NCBI RefSeq assembly: GCF_000622145.1
Contig: NZ_JHWH01000018.1
Span: 33,616 to 97,615 of the forward strand
DNA from: Paracoccus yeei ATCC BAA-599
Lineage (GTDB): Bacteria; Pseudomonadota; Alphaproteobacteria; Rhodobacterales; Rhodobacteraceae
DNA: 64,000 bases
Direction: 5' to 3'
Shown here: positions 48,798 to 59,160 of the stretch, piece after piece
Layout of the letters: each line of letters begins with the position of its first letter
Position numbering within the stretch: position 1 is the first letter of the stretch
The notes under the pieces: model-generated
The model's input: the letters and a program-made list of their open reading frames with translations, nothing else
Told to the model about the DNA's origin: nothing
Database searches by the model: none
Translations under genes and position numbers: made by a program

Positions 48798-49566
48798 AAC
48801 GCGGATAATTGCGGTCGCCAATCAAAAAGGCGGGGTCGGAAAAACGACGACCGCCATCAATCTCGGCGCTGCGTTGGCTGAGGCTGGCCACAGCATTGCC
48901 CTTGTCGACTTGGACTCCCAAGGGAACGCATCTACGGGCCTTGGCTTCACTCCGGATGAGCGGGAAACGACGACCTACGATCTGCTGGCAGGTGATGTTA
49001 CTTTCCATGACTGCCTTATGCCAACCAAGTTGCCCAACCTCAGCCTTGTGCCGTCCAGCCGCGATTTGTCCTCGGTTGACTTCGAAATGTCCAACCGGCC
49101 TGGCAGGACTCATCTCTTGCGGCGAAAGCTGTCCGGTGTGTCAGAATTCGAGTTTATCCTGATTGACTGCCCACCCGCGCTTGGTCTGCTGACGGTCAAT
49201 GCGATGGTTGCCGCCGATAGCGTCCTCGTGCCCCTTCAGGCTGAATTTTATGCCCTTGAAGGGCTTTCGCAGCTGCTCATGACGGTCCGCGAGGTGCGGC
49301 AGACTGCCAATCCCGATCTGCGGATCGAAGGGGTTCTGCTGACCATGTCGGACAATCGCAACAATCTGTCCCAGCAGGTCGAAGCGGACGCGCGCAACAC
49401 CCTGTCGGGTCTGGTTTACAAGACGGTAATCCCGCGCAACGTGCGCTTGTCCGAGGCGCCGTCCCATGCGATGCCGGTTCTGCAATACGACTCGAACTCG
49501 AAGGGCAGTGCGGCTTATCGCGCCTTGGCTGAAGAGTTTCTGACCCGCCAAGTCGTGGCCGCCTGA
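48790..49566 (+). CDS. parA: ParA, chromosome partitioning ATPase
   Basis: 258 residues; deviant Walker A KGGVGKTTT at about 15-23, DLDSQGNAS and the IDCPPALGLL Walker B. ATP-bound ParA forms nucleoid gradients that move the ParB-parS complex. Starts within rsmG and ends 14 bp before parB, so gidA-gidB-parA-parB is one operon. Confidence 0.97.
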   Translation: MRETRIIAVANQKGGVGKTTTAINLGAALAEAGHSIALVDLDSQGNASTGLGFTPDERETTTYDLLAGDVTFHDCLMPTKLPNLSLVPSSRDLSSVDFEMSNRPGRTHLLRRKLSGVSEFEFILIDCPPALGLLTVNAMVAADSVLVPLQAEFYALEGLSQLLMTVREVRQTANPDLRIEGVLLTMSDNRNNLSQQVEADARNTLSGLVYKTVIPRNVRLSEAPSHAMPVLQYDSNSKGSAAYRALAEEFLTRQVVAA

Positions 49567-49580
49567 GGGGAGCGAATTTG

Positions 49581-50453
49581 ATGGACAACAAGCTGGAAAA
49601 GCGCGGTCTGGGTCGGGGGCTGTCTGCCCTGATGGCGGATGTAGACCTGATTCCGTCGGAAAAGCCCGCACCCCGGCAAGTCGTCCCCGTCGAGCAACTG
49701 ACACCAAACCCTGACCAGCCGCGTCGTAGCTTCGCACCTGAGGCGCTGCAAGAGCTTGCGGCCTCGTTGCGTAATCGCGGCATGTTGCAGCCGCTGATCG
49801 TACGCCCCCATCCCAGCGACCGCGGCCTTTACCAGATCGTCGCGGGCGAGCGGCGTTGGCGCGCTGCCCAGATCGCCCAGCTGCACGAGGTTCCGGTGAT
49901 CGTCCGGGATCTGAACGATACCGAGGTTCTGGAAGTCGCCATTGTCGAAAACATCCAGCGCTCGGACCTGAATGCGATCGAAGAAGCGGCATCTTATCGC
50001 CAGTTGATGGATCGCTTCGGCCATACCCAGGACAAGCTGGCCGAGGCGCTGAATAAAAGCCGCAGCCATATCGCTAACCTTATGAGATTGCTGAATCTTC
50101 CTGACCAGGTTCAGGCTTGGCTGCGCGAGGGGAAGCTGACTGCCGGCCACGCCCGTGCCCTGGTGACGGCCAGCAACGCCGTCGACCTGGCGCGCAAGGT
50201 CATCGAACGCAATCTGTCCGTACGAGAGACCGAGGAACTGGTCCGCCGGCAAGCCGAGGGTGCAGCGGCCAAGTCAAAGCGTCCGCAGTCTGAGAAGGAT
50301 GCCGACACCCGCGCCCTGGAAGGCGACCTCAGCGCCCATCTCAAGATGAAGGTGGCGATCAAGCACGCGGGCCAGGACGGCGGCCAGCTCGTGATTTCTT
50401 ACAAGGATCTCGATCAGCTCGACCGGCTTTGCCAGATCCTGGCCGGGCAATGA
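49581..50453 (+). CDS. parB: ParB, centromere-binding CTPase
   Basis: 290 residues from ATG 49581. N-terminal GRGLSALM, the ParB/Srx CTP-binding motif GERRWRAA and NIQRSDLNAIEEA, an HTH SHIANLMRLLNLP, and a C-terminal dimerisation part. Loads at parS and slides as a clamp. Followed by a strong terminator. Confidence 0.97.
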   Translation: MDNKLEKRGLGRGLSALMADVDLIPSEKPAPRQVVPVEQLTPNPDQPRRSFAPEALQELAASLRNRGMLQPLIVRPHPSDRGLYQIVAGERRWRAAQIAQLHEVPVIVRDLNDTEVLEVAIVENIQRSDLNAIEEAASYRQLMDRFGHTQDKLAEALNKSRSHIANLMRLLNLPDQVQAWLREGKLTAGHARALVTASNAVDLARKVIERNLSVRETEELVRRQAEGAAAKSKRPQSEKDADTRALEGDLSAHLKMKVAIKHAGQDGGQLVISYKDLDQLDRLCQILAGQ

Positions 50454-50455
50454 AA

Positions 50456-50480
50456 AACCCCGGCGCGGGCCGGGGTTCTT
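50456..50480. terminator. Bidirectional terminator between parB and grpE
   Basis: Nine-bp stem AACCCCGGC (50456-50464) with GCCGGGGTT (50469-50477), 4-base loop, preceded by an A run and followed by CTT, suited to stop both parB (rightward) and grpE (leftward). Confidence 0.85.
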
Positions 50481-50495
50481 GCAGGGGCGGCAATG

Positions 50496-51041
50496 TCAGT
50501 GCGCGGGGTTTGAACTGACCCCGACCTTGGCCGGACGCAGCAAGCGGTCGTGCAACATGAATCCGTCCCCCATCACCTGGATGATCTGACCAGCCACGGT
50601 GCCAGCCGCAGGCGCCTCGAACATGGCTTCGTGCTGCTGGGGATCGAACTTGTCGCCGATCTGCGGCGAAATCACCGTAATCCCATGCTTGGCGAACACG
50701 TTGCTCAGTTCGCGCAGCGTCAGTTCCACGCCTTCAATCAGGGCAGATGCGGCAGCACGCTGTTCCTCGTTCGCCATATCCAGCGCCCGGGACAGGGCGT
50801 CATAAACGGGCAGCAGATCGCGGGCCAGGCGCGAGCCGCCATATTGCTCGGCCTCGCGGCGGTCCTTTTCGGCGCGCTTGCGCGCATTCTCGGCATCGGC
50901 CAGCGCGCGCATGAAACGGTCGCGGAAGCTGTCCCGCTCGGCAATCAGCGCCTCGATGTCCGGGGATCCCTCGGCTGGTTCGGCCAAGGGGTCGGCGAAG
51001 TCCTCGTCCAGCGGGCTTCCGTTCGGGTTCTCGTTCGTCAT
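50496..51041 (-). CDS. grpE: GrpE, nucleotide exchange factor of DnaK
   Basis: 181 residues. Acidic N-terminus, long coiled-coil (about 25-90) with DRFMRALADAENARKRAEKD (split) and the C-terminal beta domain with QIIQVMGDGFMLHDRLLRPAKVGVS in parts. Three bp downstream of hrcA in a heat-shock operon. Confidence 0.96.
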   Translation of the reverse strand: MTNENPNGSPLDEDFADPLAEPAEGSPDIEALIAERDSFRDRFMRALADAENARKRAEKDRREAEQYGGSRLARDLLPVYDALSRALDMANEEQRAAASALIEGVELTLRELSNVFAKHGITVISPQIGDKFDPQQHEAMFEAPAAGTVAGQIIQVMGDGFMLHDRLLRPAKVGVSSNPAH

Positions 51042-51044
51042 GTC

Positions 51045-52124
51045 CTATCCTTTCCGGCCGGAAATCATCCGGCCGACGAGCTGCGCGGTATAATCGACGA
51101 TCGGCACGATACGCCCGTAATTCAGCCGCGTTGGGCCGATCACGCCTACCGCACCGACAATTTTGCGGTCCGCATTCATATAGGGTGAAACCACCAGAGA
51201 GGAACCGGAAAGTGAAAAAAGCTTGTTTTCCGAGCCGATGAAAATGCGCACCCCTTCACCCTGTTCGGCAAGCTCCAGGAACTCGGCGATGTCGCGCTTG
51301 CGCTCCAGATCGTCGAACAGCGTGCGGATGCGGTCCAGATCGGCCAGCTCGTCCGCCAGCAGATTGGCGCGGCCCCGTACGATCAGCCGCGCGTCCGAGC
51401 CTTCGCCGTCCCACATCGCCAACCCCGATGAGATCAGTTCCGCCGCCAGCCGGTCCAGCTGCTGCCGGCTGACATCCATTTCGGCGGCCACGTCGCGGCG
51501 CAATTCTTCAAGCGTGCGGCCTTCGGCAAAGGCGTTCAGGAAATTGGCCGCCTCGCGCATGGCGCTGGCTGTCAGGCCCGGAGGTGGGGCAAAGACCCGG
51601 TTCTCGACTCGTCCGTCAGCAAAGACCAGCACGACCAGCGCCCGGTCGGGCGCAAGGGACACGAACTCGATATGCCGGACCGGGGCTTCCTGCTTCGGCA
51701 TCAGCACCAGGGACGCGCCATGCGTCAGTGCCGACAAGGCCGTGCTGACCCGGTCCAGCATGGCTCCCGTATCGCTTCGATCCCGGCCCAGGGTCTCCTC
51801 GATCATCTCGCGGTCGGCGTTGGAGACGGGGCCCGCCTCCATCAGCCCGTCCACGAACAACCGCAGGCCCAATTGGGTCGGCATGCGCCCGGCCGAGACG
51901 TGCGGATGATCCAGAAGGCCCAGATGCTCGAGGTCCTGCATCACGTTGCGGATAGTGGCTGCGCTGACCTTTTCGCTCATGTCGCGTGTCAGCGTGCGCG
52001 AGCCGACGGGCTCGCCCGTCTCCAGGTAGGATTCGACCACCCGGCGAAAAACCTCGCGCGAGCGGTCATTCAGGTCGGAAAGCAAGGCAATATCGGGCAT
52101 GGGACATTCACGGGTTGCGGTCAT
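51045..52124 (-). CDS. hrcA: HrcA, heat-inducible transcription repressor
   Basis: About 359 residues. N-terminal winged helix: LNDRSREVFRRVVESYLETGEPVGSRTL in parts and SAATIRNVMQDLEHLGLL, then a GAF-like domain. Binds CIRCE elements upstream of groESL-type operons; no CIRCE was seen in this window. Start uncertain between ATG 52124 and ATG 52100; neither has a clear ribosome site. Divergent from rph by 49 bp. Confidence 0.94.
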   Translation of the reverse strand: MTATRECPMPDIALLSDLNDRSREVFRRVVESYLETGEPVGSRTLTRDMSEKVSAATIRNVMQDLEHLGLLDHPHVSAGRMPTQLGLRLFVDGLMEAGPVSNADREMIEETLGRDRSDTGAMLDRVSTALSALTHGASLVLMPKQEAPVRHIEFVSLAPDRALVVLVFADGRVENRVFAPPPGLTASAMREAANFLNAFAEGRTLEELRRDVAAEMDVSRQQLDRLAAELISSGLAMWDGEGSDARLIVRGRANLLADELADLDRIRTLFDDLERKRDIAEFLELAEQGEGVRIFIGSENKLFSLSGSSLVVSPYMNADRKIVGAVGVIGPTRLNYGRIVPIVDYTAQLVGRMISGRKG

Positions 52125-52173
52125 TGGCGGCTGGCCTGTATCTGAACGGCAAAACTCCCGAAAGGAATGACGG

Positions 52174-52887
52174 ATGCGCCCCTCCGGCCGAAATTTAAGT
52201 GATATGCGCCCGATTTCAATCGAAACGGGCGTGATGCGCCATGCCGAAGGCTCGTGCCTGATCGTCTGCGGCGACACCCGCGTGCTGTGCTCGGCCACGA
52301 TCGAGGACAAGGCGCCTCCCTTTCTGAAAGGGTCGGGGCAGGGCTGGGTGACCGCCGAATACGGCATGCTGCCGCGCGCCACCAACTCGCGCAACCGGCG
52401 CGAGGCGGCGGCCGGCAAGCAGTCGGGCCGCACCCAGGAAATCCAGCGGCTGATCGGTCGCGCCCTCCGGGCCGGGGTTGACCGGCGCGCCTTGGGCGAA
52501 CGCCAGATCGTGATCGACTGCGACGTGATCCAGGCCGACGGCGGCACCCGCTGCGCCGCGATCACCGGCGGCTGGGTTGCGCTGCGGCTGGCGGTGAACA
52601 AGCTGCTCAAGGCCAACATCATCTCGACGGACCCGATCCTGGACCATGTCGCCGCGGTGTCCTGCGGCATCTATGCCGGCCAGGCGGTTCTGGATCTGGA
52701 TTATGCCGAAGACAGCGAGGCCGGGACCGACGGCAATTTTATCATGACCGGCGCCGGTCGTCTGGTCGAAGTGCAGATGTCGGCCGAAGGCGCAACCTTT
52801 TCGCGGGCCGAAATGACCCAGCTGCTCGACCTGGCTGAGGCGGGCATCGCCGAACTGGTCCGCGCCCAGAAGGACGCCGTCGCATGA
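52174..52887 (+). CDS. rph: Ribonuclease PH
   Basis: 237 residues; phosphorolytic trimming of tRNA 3' ends. MRPSGR start, [26 protein letters not shown] in parts, [10 protein letters not shown], and [13 protein letters not shown] are family blocks. AAAGGA precedes the ATG. Overlaps rdgB by 4 bp; first of rph-rdgB-ridA-hemW-DUF454. Confidence 0.97.
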   Translation: MRPSGRNLSDMRPISIETGVMRHAEGSCLIVCGDTRVLCSATIEDKAPPFLKGSGQGWVTAEYGMLPRATNSRNRREAAAGKQSGRTQEIQRLIGRALRAGVDRRALGERQIVIDCDVIQADGGTRCAAITGGWVALRLAVNKLLKANIISTDPILDHVAAVSCGIYAGQAVLDLDYAEDSEAGTDGNFIMTGAGRLVEVQMSAEGATFSRAEMTQLLDLAEAGIAELVRAQKDAVA

Positions 52888-53489
52888 GACGCCTCGCGGA
52901 AAGGCGCCTGCTGGTCGCGACTCACAACCGCGGCAAGCTGGACGAGATCCGCGCCATGATGGCGCCCCACGGAATCGAGGTGACATCGGCCGGCGACATG
53001 GGCCTGCCCGAACCGGCCGAGACCGAGTCGAGCTTCATCGGCAATGCCCGCATCAAGGCCCGTGCTGCCATGCAGGCGACCGGCCTGCCGGTCCTCGCCG
53101 ATGACAGCGGCATCACCGTCGACGGGTTGGACGGCGCGCCTGGGGTCTATACCGCCGACTGGGCCGAAACTCCGAACGGGCGCGACTTCATGCAGGCCAT
53201 GGCCCGGACCTGGAACGAACTCGAGGCTCGCAAGGTCCCCGAGCCGCGCACCGCCCAGTTCCGCGCCACGCTGATCCTGCTGTGGCCCGACGGGCATGAG
53301 GAGATCTTTGAAGGCGTCGCCCCCGGCCGGCTGGTCTGGCCGCCCCGTGGCGTCCAGGGCCATGGCTACGATCCGATCTTCGTTCCCGACGGCCATGATC
53401 TGACCTATGCCGAGATGACGCCCGAACAGAAGAATGCGATCAGCCACCGCGCCCGCGCCTTCGCCCTGCTCGAGGCGGCCCTTGCGTAG
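52884..53489 (+). CDS. rdgB: RdgB, dITP/XTP pyrophosphatase
   Basis: 201 residues; removes inosine and xanthosine triphosphates. [12 protein letters not shown] at the start, [29 protein letters not shown] and [10 protein letters not shown] are diagnostic. Overlaps rph by 4 bp and the RidA-like gene by 8 bp. Confidence 0.97.
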   Translation: MRRLAERRLLVATHNRGKLDEIRAMMAPHGIEVTSAGDMGLPEPAETESSFIGNARIKARAAMQATGLPVLADDSGITVDGLDGAPGVYTADWAETPNGRDFMQAMARTWNELEARKVPEPRTAQFRATLILLWPDGHEEIFEGVAPGRLVWPPRGVQGHGYDPIFVPDGHDLTYAEMTPEQKNAISHRARAFALLEAALA

Positions 53490-53856
53490 GATCTCGACCG
53501 GATCGCCGTTCGAGGCCGCGCTTGGCTACAGCAGGGCGGTCGTCAAGGGGCCGTGGTGTTTCGTTTCGGGCACCACCGGCTATGATTACGCCGCCATGCG
53601 GATGCCCGACAGCGCCGCGGAACAGGCCCGGGCCGCCTTTGCCACCATCTTCGCAACCCTGGATCAGGCTGGCTTCGCGCCGGCCGACATTGTCCGCGTG
53701 CAATACACGATCACCGATGCCGCGCTGCTTGACGAAATCGCCCCGGTCCTGGGTTCGGCGATGAAGGATGCGTTACCTGCGGCGACGATGGTTGTCGCGG
53801 GCCTCATCAGACCCGAAATGAAGAACGAAATCGAAGTGACCGCGTATCGGGAATGA
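53482..53856 (+). CDS. RidA-family (Rid) protein
   Basis: 124 residues. I choose TTG 53482, inside rdgB, giving [20 protein letters not shown], the usual start of this subgroup, with GAGG six bases upstream. FVSGTTGYDYAAM, DIVRVQYTITD and GLIRPEMKNEIEVTAY are seen; the last holds the conserved arginine and glutamate of enamine/imine deaminases. Likely clears reactive enamines; exact substrate unknown. Confidence 0.85.
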   Translation: MRRISTGSPFEAALGYSRAVVKGPWCFVSGTTGYDYAAMRMPDSAAEQARAAFATIFATLDQAGFAPADIVRVQYTITDAALLDEIAPVLGSAMKDALPAATMVVAGLIRPEMKNEIEVTAYRE

Positions 53857-55046
53857 CCGCCATCGCCGCAGCCCTTGCCCCGGATCCGACCCTTGCCGAC
53901 GATTGGCGGGCAGGGGGCTTCGCGCTTTACGTCCACTGGCCGTTCTGCGCGGCGAAATGCCCCTATTGCGATTTCAACAGCCATGTCGCCGCGACCATCG
54001 ACCAGTCCCGCTGGCTGGCCGCCTATCGGGCCGAGATCGCGCGTCTGGGCCGCGAGACCCCGGGCCGGGTGCTGAACAGCATCTTCTTTGGCGGCGGCAC
54101 GCCCAGCCTGATGGCGCCCGAAACCGTGGCAGGCGTGATTGAGGCCGCCCGCGCCGCCTGGCCCTTTGCCAATGATGTCGAGATCACGCTGGAGGCCAAT
54201 CCGACCAGTGTCGAGACCGGCCGTTTCCGCGCCTATGCCGAGGCCGGGGTCAACCGCGTCTCGATGGGGGTGCAGGCGCTGAACGACGACGACCTGCGCC
54301 GGCTGGGGCGGATGCATTCCGTGGCCGAGGCGCGCCCCGCCTTCGACATCGCCCGGGGCTGCTTTGCCCGCGTCAGCTTCGACCTGATCTATGCCCGCCA
54401 GGATCAGGACCGCGCACATTGGCGGCGCGAACTGACCGAGGCGCTGGCCATGGCGGTCGATCACCTCTCGGCCTATCAACTGACCATCGAGCCGGGCACC
54501 GCCTTCGGCGCCCGCCATGCCAAGGGCGGCCTCAGGGGCCTGCCCGACGACGATCTTTCCGCCGACATGTATCTCGACACGCAGGAGATCTGCGCGGCGG
54601 CTGGGATGCCGGCCTATGAGATCTCGAACCACGCCCGGCCCGGCGCCGAAAGCCGGCACAACCTGGTCTACTGGCGCCAGGGCGACTGGGCGGCGGTGGG
54701 GCCGGGCGCGCATGGGCGGCTGACGCTGGGCCCGGACCGCTGGGCGACCGAGGCGCATCGCGCCCCCGAGGCGTGGCTGGCCGCGGTCGAGGCCCAAGGC
54801 AACGGCGACCTGGGGCGCGAGCTTCTGCCCCTGACCGATCGGGCGCTGGAATACCTCCTGATGTCCATGCGCCTGGTCGAGGGGATGGAGATCGACCGCT
54901 ATCTGGCCCACGGTGCGCGCCTGCCGGACGCGCGCGTGGCGGACCTGGCCGTGCTGGGGCTGGTCGAACGGCGCGGGGGCCGCTTGGCCGCGACGCGCGA
55001 CGGGCGGCCGGTCCTGAACGCCATCCTGCGCGAACTGGCGGACTAG
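53853..55046 (+). CDS. hemW: HemW, radical SAM haem chaperone
   Basis: 397 residues. Radical SAM cysteines in [13 protein letters not shown] near residue 40; [10 protein letters not shown]; HemW-specific HNLVYWR. Earlier named oxygen-independent coproporphyrinogen oxidase-like, but it lacks the HemN-specific residues and binds haem. Overlaps the RidA gene by 4 bp. Confidence 0.93.
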   Translation: MTAIAAALAPDPTLADDWRAGGFALYVHWPFCAAKCPYCDFNSHVAATIDQSRWLAAYRAEIARLGRETPGRVLNSIFFGGGTPSLMAPETVAGVIEAARAAWPFANDVEITLEANPTSVETGRFRAYAEAGVNRVSMGVQALNDDDLRRLGRMHSVAEARPAFDIARGCFARVSFDLIYARQDQDRAHWRRELTEALAMAVDHLSAYQLTIEPGTAFGARHAKGGLRGLPDDDLSADMYLDTQEICAAAGMPAYEISNHARPGAESRHNLVYWRQGDWAAVGPGAHGRLTLGPDRWATEAHRAPEAWLAAVEAQGNGDLGRELLPLTDRALEYLLMSMRLVEGMEIDRYLAHGARLPDARVADLAVLGLVERRGGRLAATRDGRPVLNAILRELAD

Positions 55047-55400
55047 ATGCAGTATCTGTGGCTCGCCCTCGGCTGGTTGGCGTTGACCTTGGGCCTGATC
55101 GGCGCCGTGCTTCCGGTGGTGCCGACCGTGCCCTTCCTGCTGATCGCGGTCTGGGCCTTTGCACGGTCCTCGCCGCGCCTTGGCGCGCGGATCATGCGCA
55201 ATCCCACCTTCGGCCCGCAACTGCGCGCCTGGCGCAAGCGCGGGGTGATCGGCCGGCGGGCCAAGGTCTTTGCGACGCTGGCGATGGCCTGCGGGGTCGG
55301 CTGGTCGCTGTGGTTCGGGCTCGATCCCCGGCTGGTCCTGGTCCAGGCGCTGGTCTGCGGCGCGGTCGCGGCCTGGCTCGTGACCCGTCCCGAAGCCTGA
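55047..55400 (+). CDS. YbaN-type DUF454 inner membrane protein
   Basis: 117 residues; N-terminal helix [25 protein letters not shown] (split: [20 protein letters not shown]) is the DUF454 signature, followed by AFARSSPRL and a second hydrophobic region. Starts on the base after the hemW stop. Function unknown. Confidence 0.88.
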   Translation: MQYLWLALGWLALTLGLIGAVLPVVPTVPFLLIAVWAFARSSPRLGARIMRNPTFGPQLRAWRKRGVIGRRAKVFATLAMACGVGWSLWFGLDPRLVLVQALVCGAVAAWLVTRPEA

Positions 55401-55489
55401 GCGCGGGCGAATACAACCTTTTGCCCACTTGCTGCGGCCTTGCCCCGGCGCGAACCTGCCGCTGTTTCAGGTCTATCGGAGGGAAGGCC

Positions 55490-56074
55490 ATGACAGATAC
55501 ATCCGGGGTCAAGATTCACCCCGCCGTGGATAACGGCATCAAACCCGCCAAGCCCGGTTTCTCGGGCGGTGAACTGCATTGCCACTGTGCCTCGGATCCG
55601 GTTCGCGTCGCCGTAAAGTCCCAGACCGCGCACAACCACGTCTGCGGCTGCACCAAGTGCTGGAAGCCGGAAGGCGCCATCTTTTCCCAGGTGGCTGTCG
55701 TCGGCCGCGACGCGGTCGAGGTCCTGTCGGGCGCCGACAAGCTCGAGGTCGTCAACAAGGACGCGCCGATCCAGCGCTATCGCTGCAAGGGCTGCGGCGT
55801 CCACATGTATGGCCGCATCGAGAACACCGAACACCCGTTCTATGGTCTCGATTTCGTCCATACCGAGCTTTCGGACGAGGACGGTTGGGCGGCGCCGGAA
55901 TTCGCGGCCTTCGTCAGCTCGGTGATCGAGTCGGGCGTCGATCCCTCTCGCATGGACGCGATCCGCGCCCGGCTGCGCGAACTGGGGCTTGAACCCTATG
56001 ACGCGCTGTCCCCGCCGCTGATGGATGCCATCGCGACGCATATCGCCAAGAAGTCCGGCGCACTCGCCGCTTGA
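55490..56074 (+). CDS. gfa: Glutathione-dependent formaldehyde-activating enzyme
   Basis: 194 residues, the length known for P. denitrificans Gfa, which speeds S-hydroxymethylglutathione formation from formaldehyde and glutathione. Zinc ligands are in LHCHC, CGCTKC and CKGC. GGAGG precedes the ATG by 8 bases. Followed at 115 bp by flhA. Confidence 0.94.
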   Translation: MTDTSGVKIHPAVDNGIKPAKPGFSGGELHCHCASDPVRVAVKSQTAHNHVCGCTKCWKPEGAIFSQVAVVGRDAVEVLSGADKLEVVNKDAPIQRYRCKGCGVHMYGRIENTEHPFYGLDFVHTELSDEDGWAAPEFAAFVSSVIESGVDPSRMDAIRARLRELGLEPYDALSPPLMDAIATHIAKKSGALAA

Positions 56075-56105
56075 CGAAACCCCGGTTGCCGGGGGAACAG
56101 CACAA

Positions 56106-56128
56106 GGGGGCCGGTCACGCCGGCCCCC
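56106..56128 (+). terminator. GC-rich hairpin between gfa and flhA
   Basis: Perfect 9-bp stem GGGGGCCGG (56106-56114) with CCGGCCCCC (56120-56128) and a 5-base loop. There is no T run, so it may be an attenuator or mRNA-stabilising hairpin instead of a true terminator. Confidence 0.55.
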
Positions 56129-56189
56129 AAGACCATGTCCGGCCATGCCGCCGCAGGCCAACCGGCCCCCACGCAAGGAGAACGCAGAA

Positions 56190-57317
<1,128 letters not shown>

Positions 57318-57342
57318 TCGGTAAGCTCTGCTTAGGTAAAAG

Positions 57343-57374
57343 GACGGCGGGGGCGGGCGACCGGCCCCGCCGTC
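57343..57374 (+). terminator. Hairpin between flhA and the clpP-like gene
   Basis: Ten-bp stem GACGGCGGGG (57343-57352) with CCCCGCCGTC (57365-57374), 12-base loop, no T run. It suggests that the clpP-like gene may be partly insulated from flhA. Confidence 0.5.
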
Positions 57375-57392
57375 AACACGAAAGGACCGATC

Positions 57393-58025
57393 ATGGCACA
57401 GCACTTCCATCTGGACGACGATGACGACGACGACGAGCGCCCGCAAGAAGGCCAGAAGGACGAAGGGCTGGGCCTGCCGGAAGGCGACAAGATCGGCAAG
57501 CTGTATTTCAAGTCGCGCACCGTGATCGTCGCCGGCACCATCACCGACAAGCTGGCGCAGCGCACCGTCGCGCATCTGCTGGCCCTGGCCGAGGATGGCG
57601 ACAAGCCGATCAACATGCTGATCTCCTCGCCCGGGGGGCATGTGGAATCGGGCGACATGATCCATGACGTCATCAAGTTCATCCGCCCGACCGTGCGCAC
57701 CATCGGTTCGGGCTGGGTCGCCAGCGCCGGCGCGCTGATCTTTGTCGCGGCGAAACGGGAAAACCGCTTTTGCCTGCCGAACACCCGCTTCCTGATCCAC
57801 CAGCCTTCCGGCGGGATCGGCGGCACCTCGTCCGACATGATGATCCAGGCCGAACAGGTCCGGTTGATGCGCGACCGGCTGAACCAGATCTTTGCCGATG
57901 CCACGGGCCAGCCCGTCGAGCGGATCGAAAAGGACACCCAGCGCGATTTCTGGCTGAACACGCAAGAGGCGCTGGATTACGGCCTGCTGGGCAAGGTCAT
58001 CCGCTCGGTCGACGAACTGAACTAA
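57393..58025 (+). CDS. ClpP-like serine protease paralogue
   Basis: 210 residues with the ClpP fold. The triad can be placed: serine in GSGWVASAGALIF, histidine in RFLIHQPSGGIGG, aspartate in EKDTQRDFWLN. It differs from canonical ClpP by an N-terminal HLDDDDDDDERPQE tract of seven aspartates and a GDMIHDVIKFI block. Lies between flhA and fghA, 75 bp after flhA. It may be a secondary ClpP subunit or independent peptidase; a formaldehyde-stress role is only inferred from location. Confidence 0.85.
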   Translation: MAQHFHLDDDDDDDERPQEGQKDEGLGLPEGDKIGKLYFKSRTVIVAGTITDKLAQRTVAHLLALAEDGDKPINMLISSPGGHVESGDMIHDVIKFIRPTVRTIGSGWVASAGALIFVAAKRENRFCLPNTRFLIHQPSGGIGGTSSDMMIQAEQVRLMRDRLNQIFADATGQPVERIEKDTQRDFWLNTQEALDYGLLGKVIRSVDELN

Positions 58026-58190
58026 GGCGGGGGCGGGACTGCGGCGACGGCCCGGGCGGCATTCGCCGCCTTGGACCGATCCCGCGGCCGTCCCCTTCGT
58101 TCGTGGCAGAAGCGCGGTTTCGGTCTTGCCGGCCCGCCGCCCTGCGGGTTTCCTCGCCCCGACATTTCACGCCCTGACAGGAGAGAAGCC

Positions 58191-59030
58191 TTGACCCTGA
58201 CCTATGAGACCCTCTCGGAAAACCGCAGCTTCGGCGGAACCCAAGGCGTCTATCGCCACACGTCGCAGGCGACCGGAACCGACATGACCTTTGCCGTCTA
58301 TCTGCCGCCCGCCGCCCAGCACGGCAAGGTGCCGGTGCTGTGGTATCTGTCGGGCCTGACCTGCACCCATGAAAACGCCATGACCAAGGCCGGGGCGCAG
58401 GAATGGGCCGCGGATTATGGCATCGCCCTGATCTTTCCCGACACCTCGCCCCGCGGCGAAGGCGTCGCCAATGACGAGGCCTATGACCTGGGCCAGGGGG
58501 CTGGCTTTTACGTCGATGCGACGCAGGAACCCTGGGCGCCGCATTTCCGCATGTGGCACTATGTCACCCACGAGCTGCCCGAGCTGGTGTTCGACAATTT
58601 CGCCCTGGACCGCGACGCGCAGGGCATCACCGGCCATTCGATGGGCGGGCACGGCGCGCTGACCATCGCCATGACCTTTCCCGAACGCTACCGCTCGGTC
58701 TCGGCCTTCTCGCCGATCGCCAACCCGACCGAATCCGATTGGGGGCGCAAGCAGTTCAACGCCTATCTGGGCGGCGACCGCACCGCCTGGGAACGGCACG
58801 ATGCGACCCTGCTGATGCGCGAGCGCGGCTATCCGGGCGAGGTGCTGATCGACCAGGGCGCCAGCGACCAGTTCCTGGACCTGCTCAAGCCCGAGGCGCT
58901 GGCTCATGCCATGGCCGCGCGCCGCCAGCCGGGCGAGTTCCGCCTGCACCAGGGCTATGACCACAGCTATTTCTTCGTCCAGACCTTCATGGCCGACCAC
59001 ATCCGCTGGCACGCCGAACGGCTGGCCTAA
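58191..59030 (+). CDS. fghA: S-formylglutathione hydrolase
   Basis: 279 residues from TTG 58191, which follows GGAGAG; this matches the known P. denitrificans length. Esterase D fold: nucleophile in TGHSMGGHGAL, with Asp and His in the DQGASDQFL and YDHSYFF regions. Releases formate and glutathione, completing formaldehyde oxidation. The 165 bp upstream carry a small hairpin (58055-58070) and nothing else recognised. Confidence 0.95.
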   Translation: MTLTYETLSENRSFGGTQGVYRHTSQATGTDMTFAVYLPPAAQHGKVPVLWYLSGLTCTHENAMTKAGAQEWAADYGIALIFPDTSPRGEGVANDEAYDLGQGAGFYVDATQEPWAPHFRMWHYVTHELPELVFDNFALDRDAQGITGHSMGGHGALTIAMTFPERYRSVSAFSPIANPTESDWGRKQFNAYLGGDRTAWERHDATLLMRERGYPGEVLIDQGASDQFLDLLKPEALAHAMAARRQPGEFRLHQGYDHSYFFVQTFMADHIRWHAERLA

Positions 59031-59160
59031 GGCGGGGGGACGCGCCCGGCCATCCTCGGAACCGGGGCAGGGGAATGAAACGGGTGGATTTTTCCCGTCG
59101 AAACGGTCACCATCGGTTCATGCATGACCTGACCGAACCCCAATCCAGCCGGGCTGCCCG

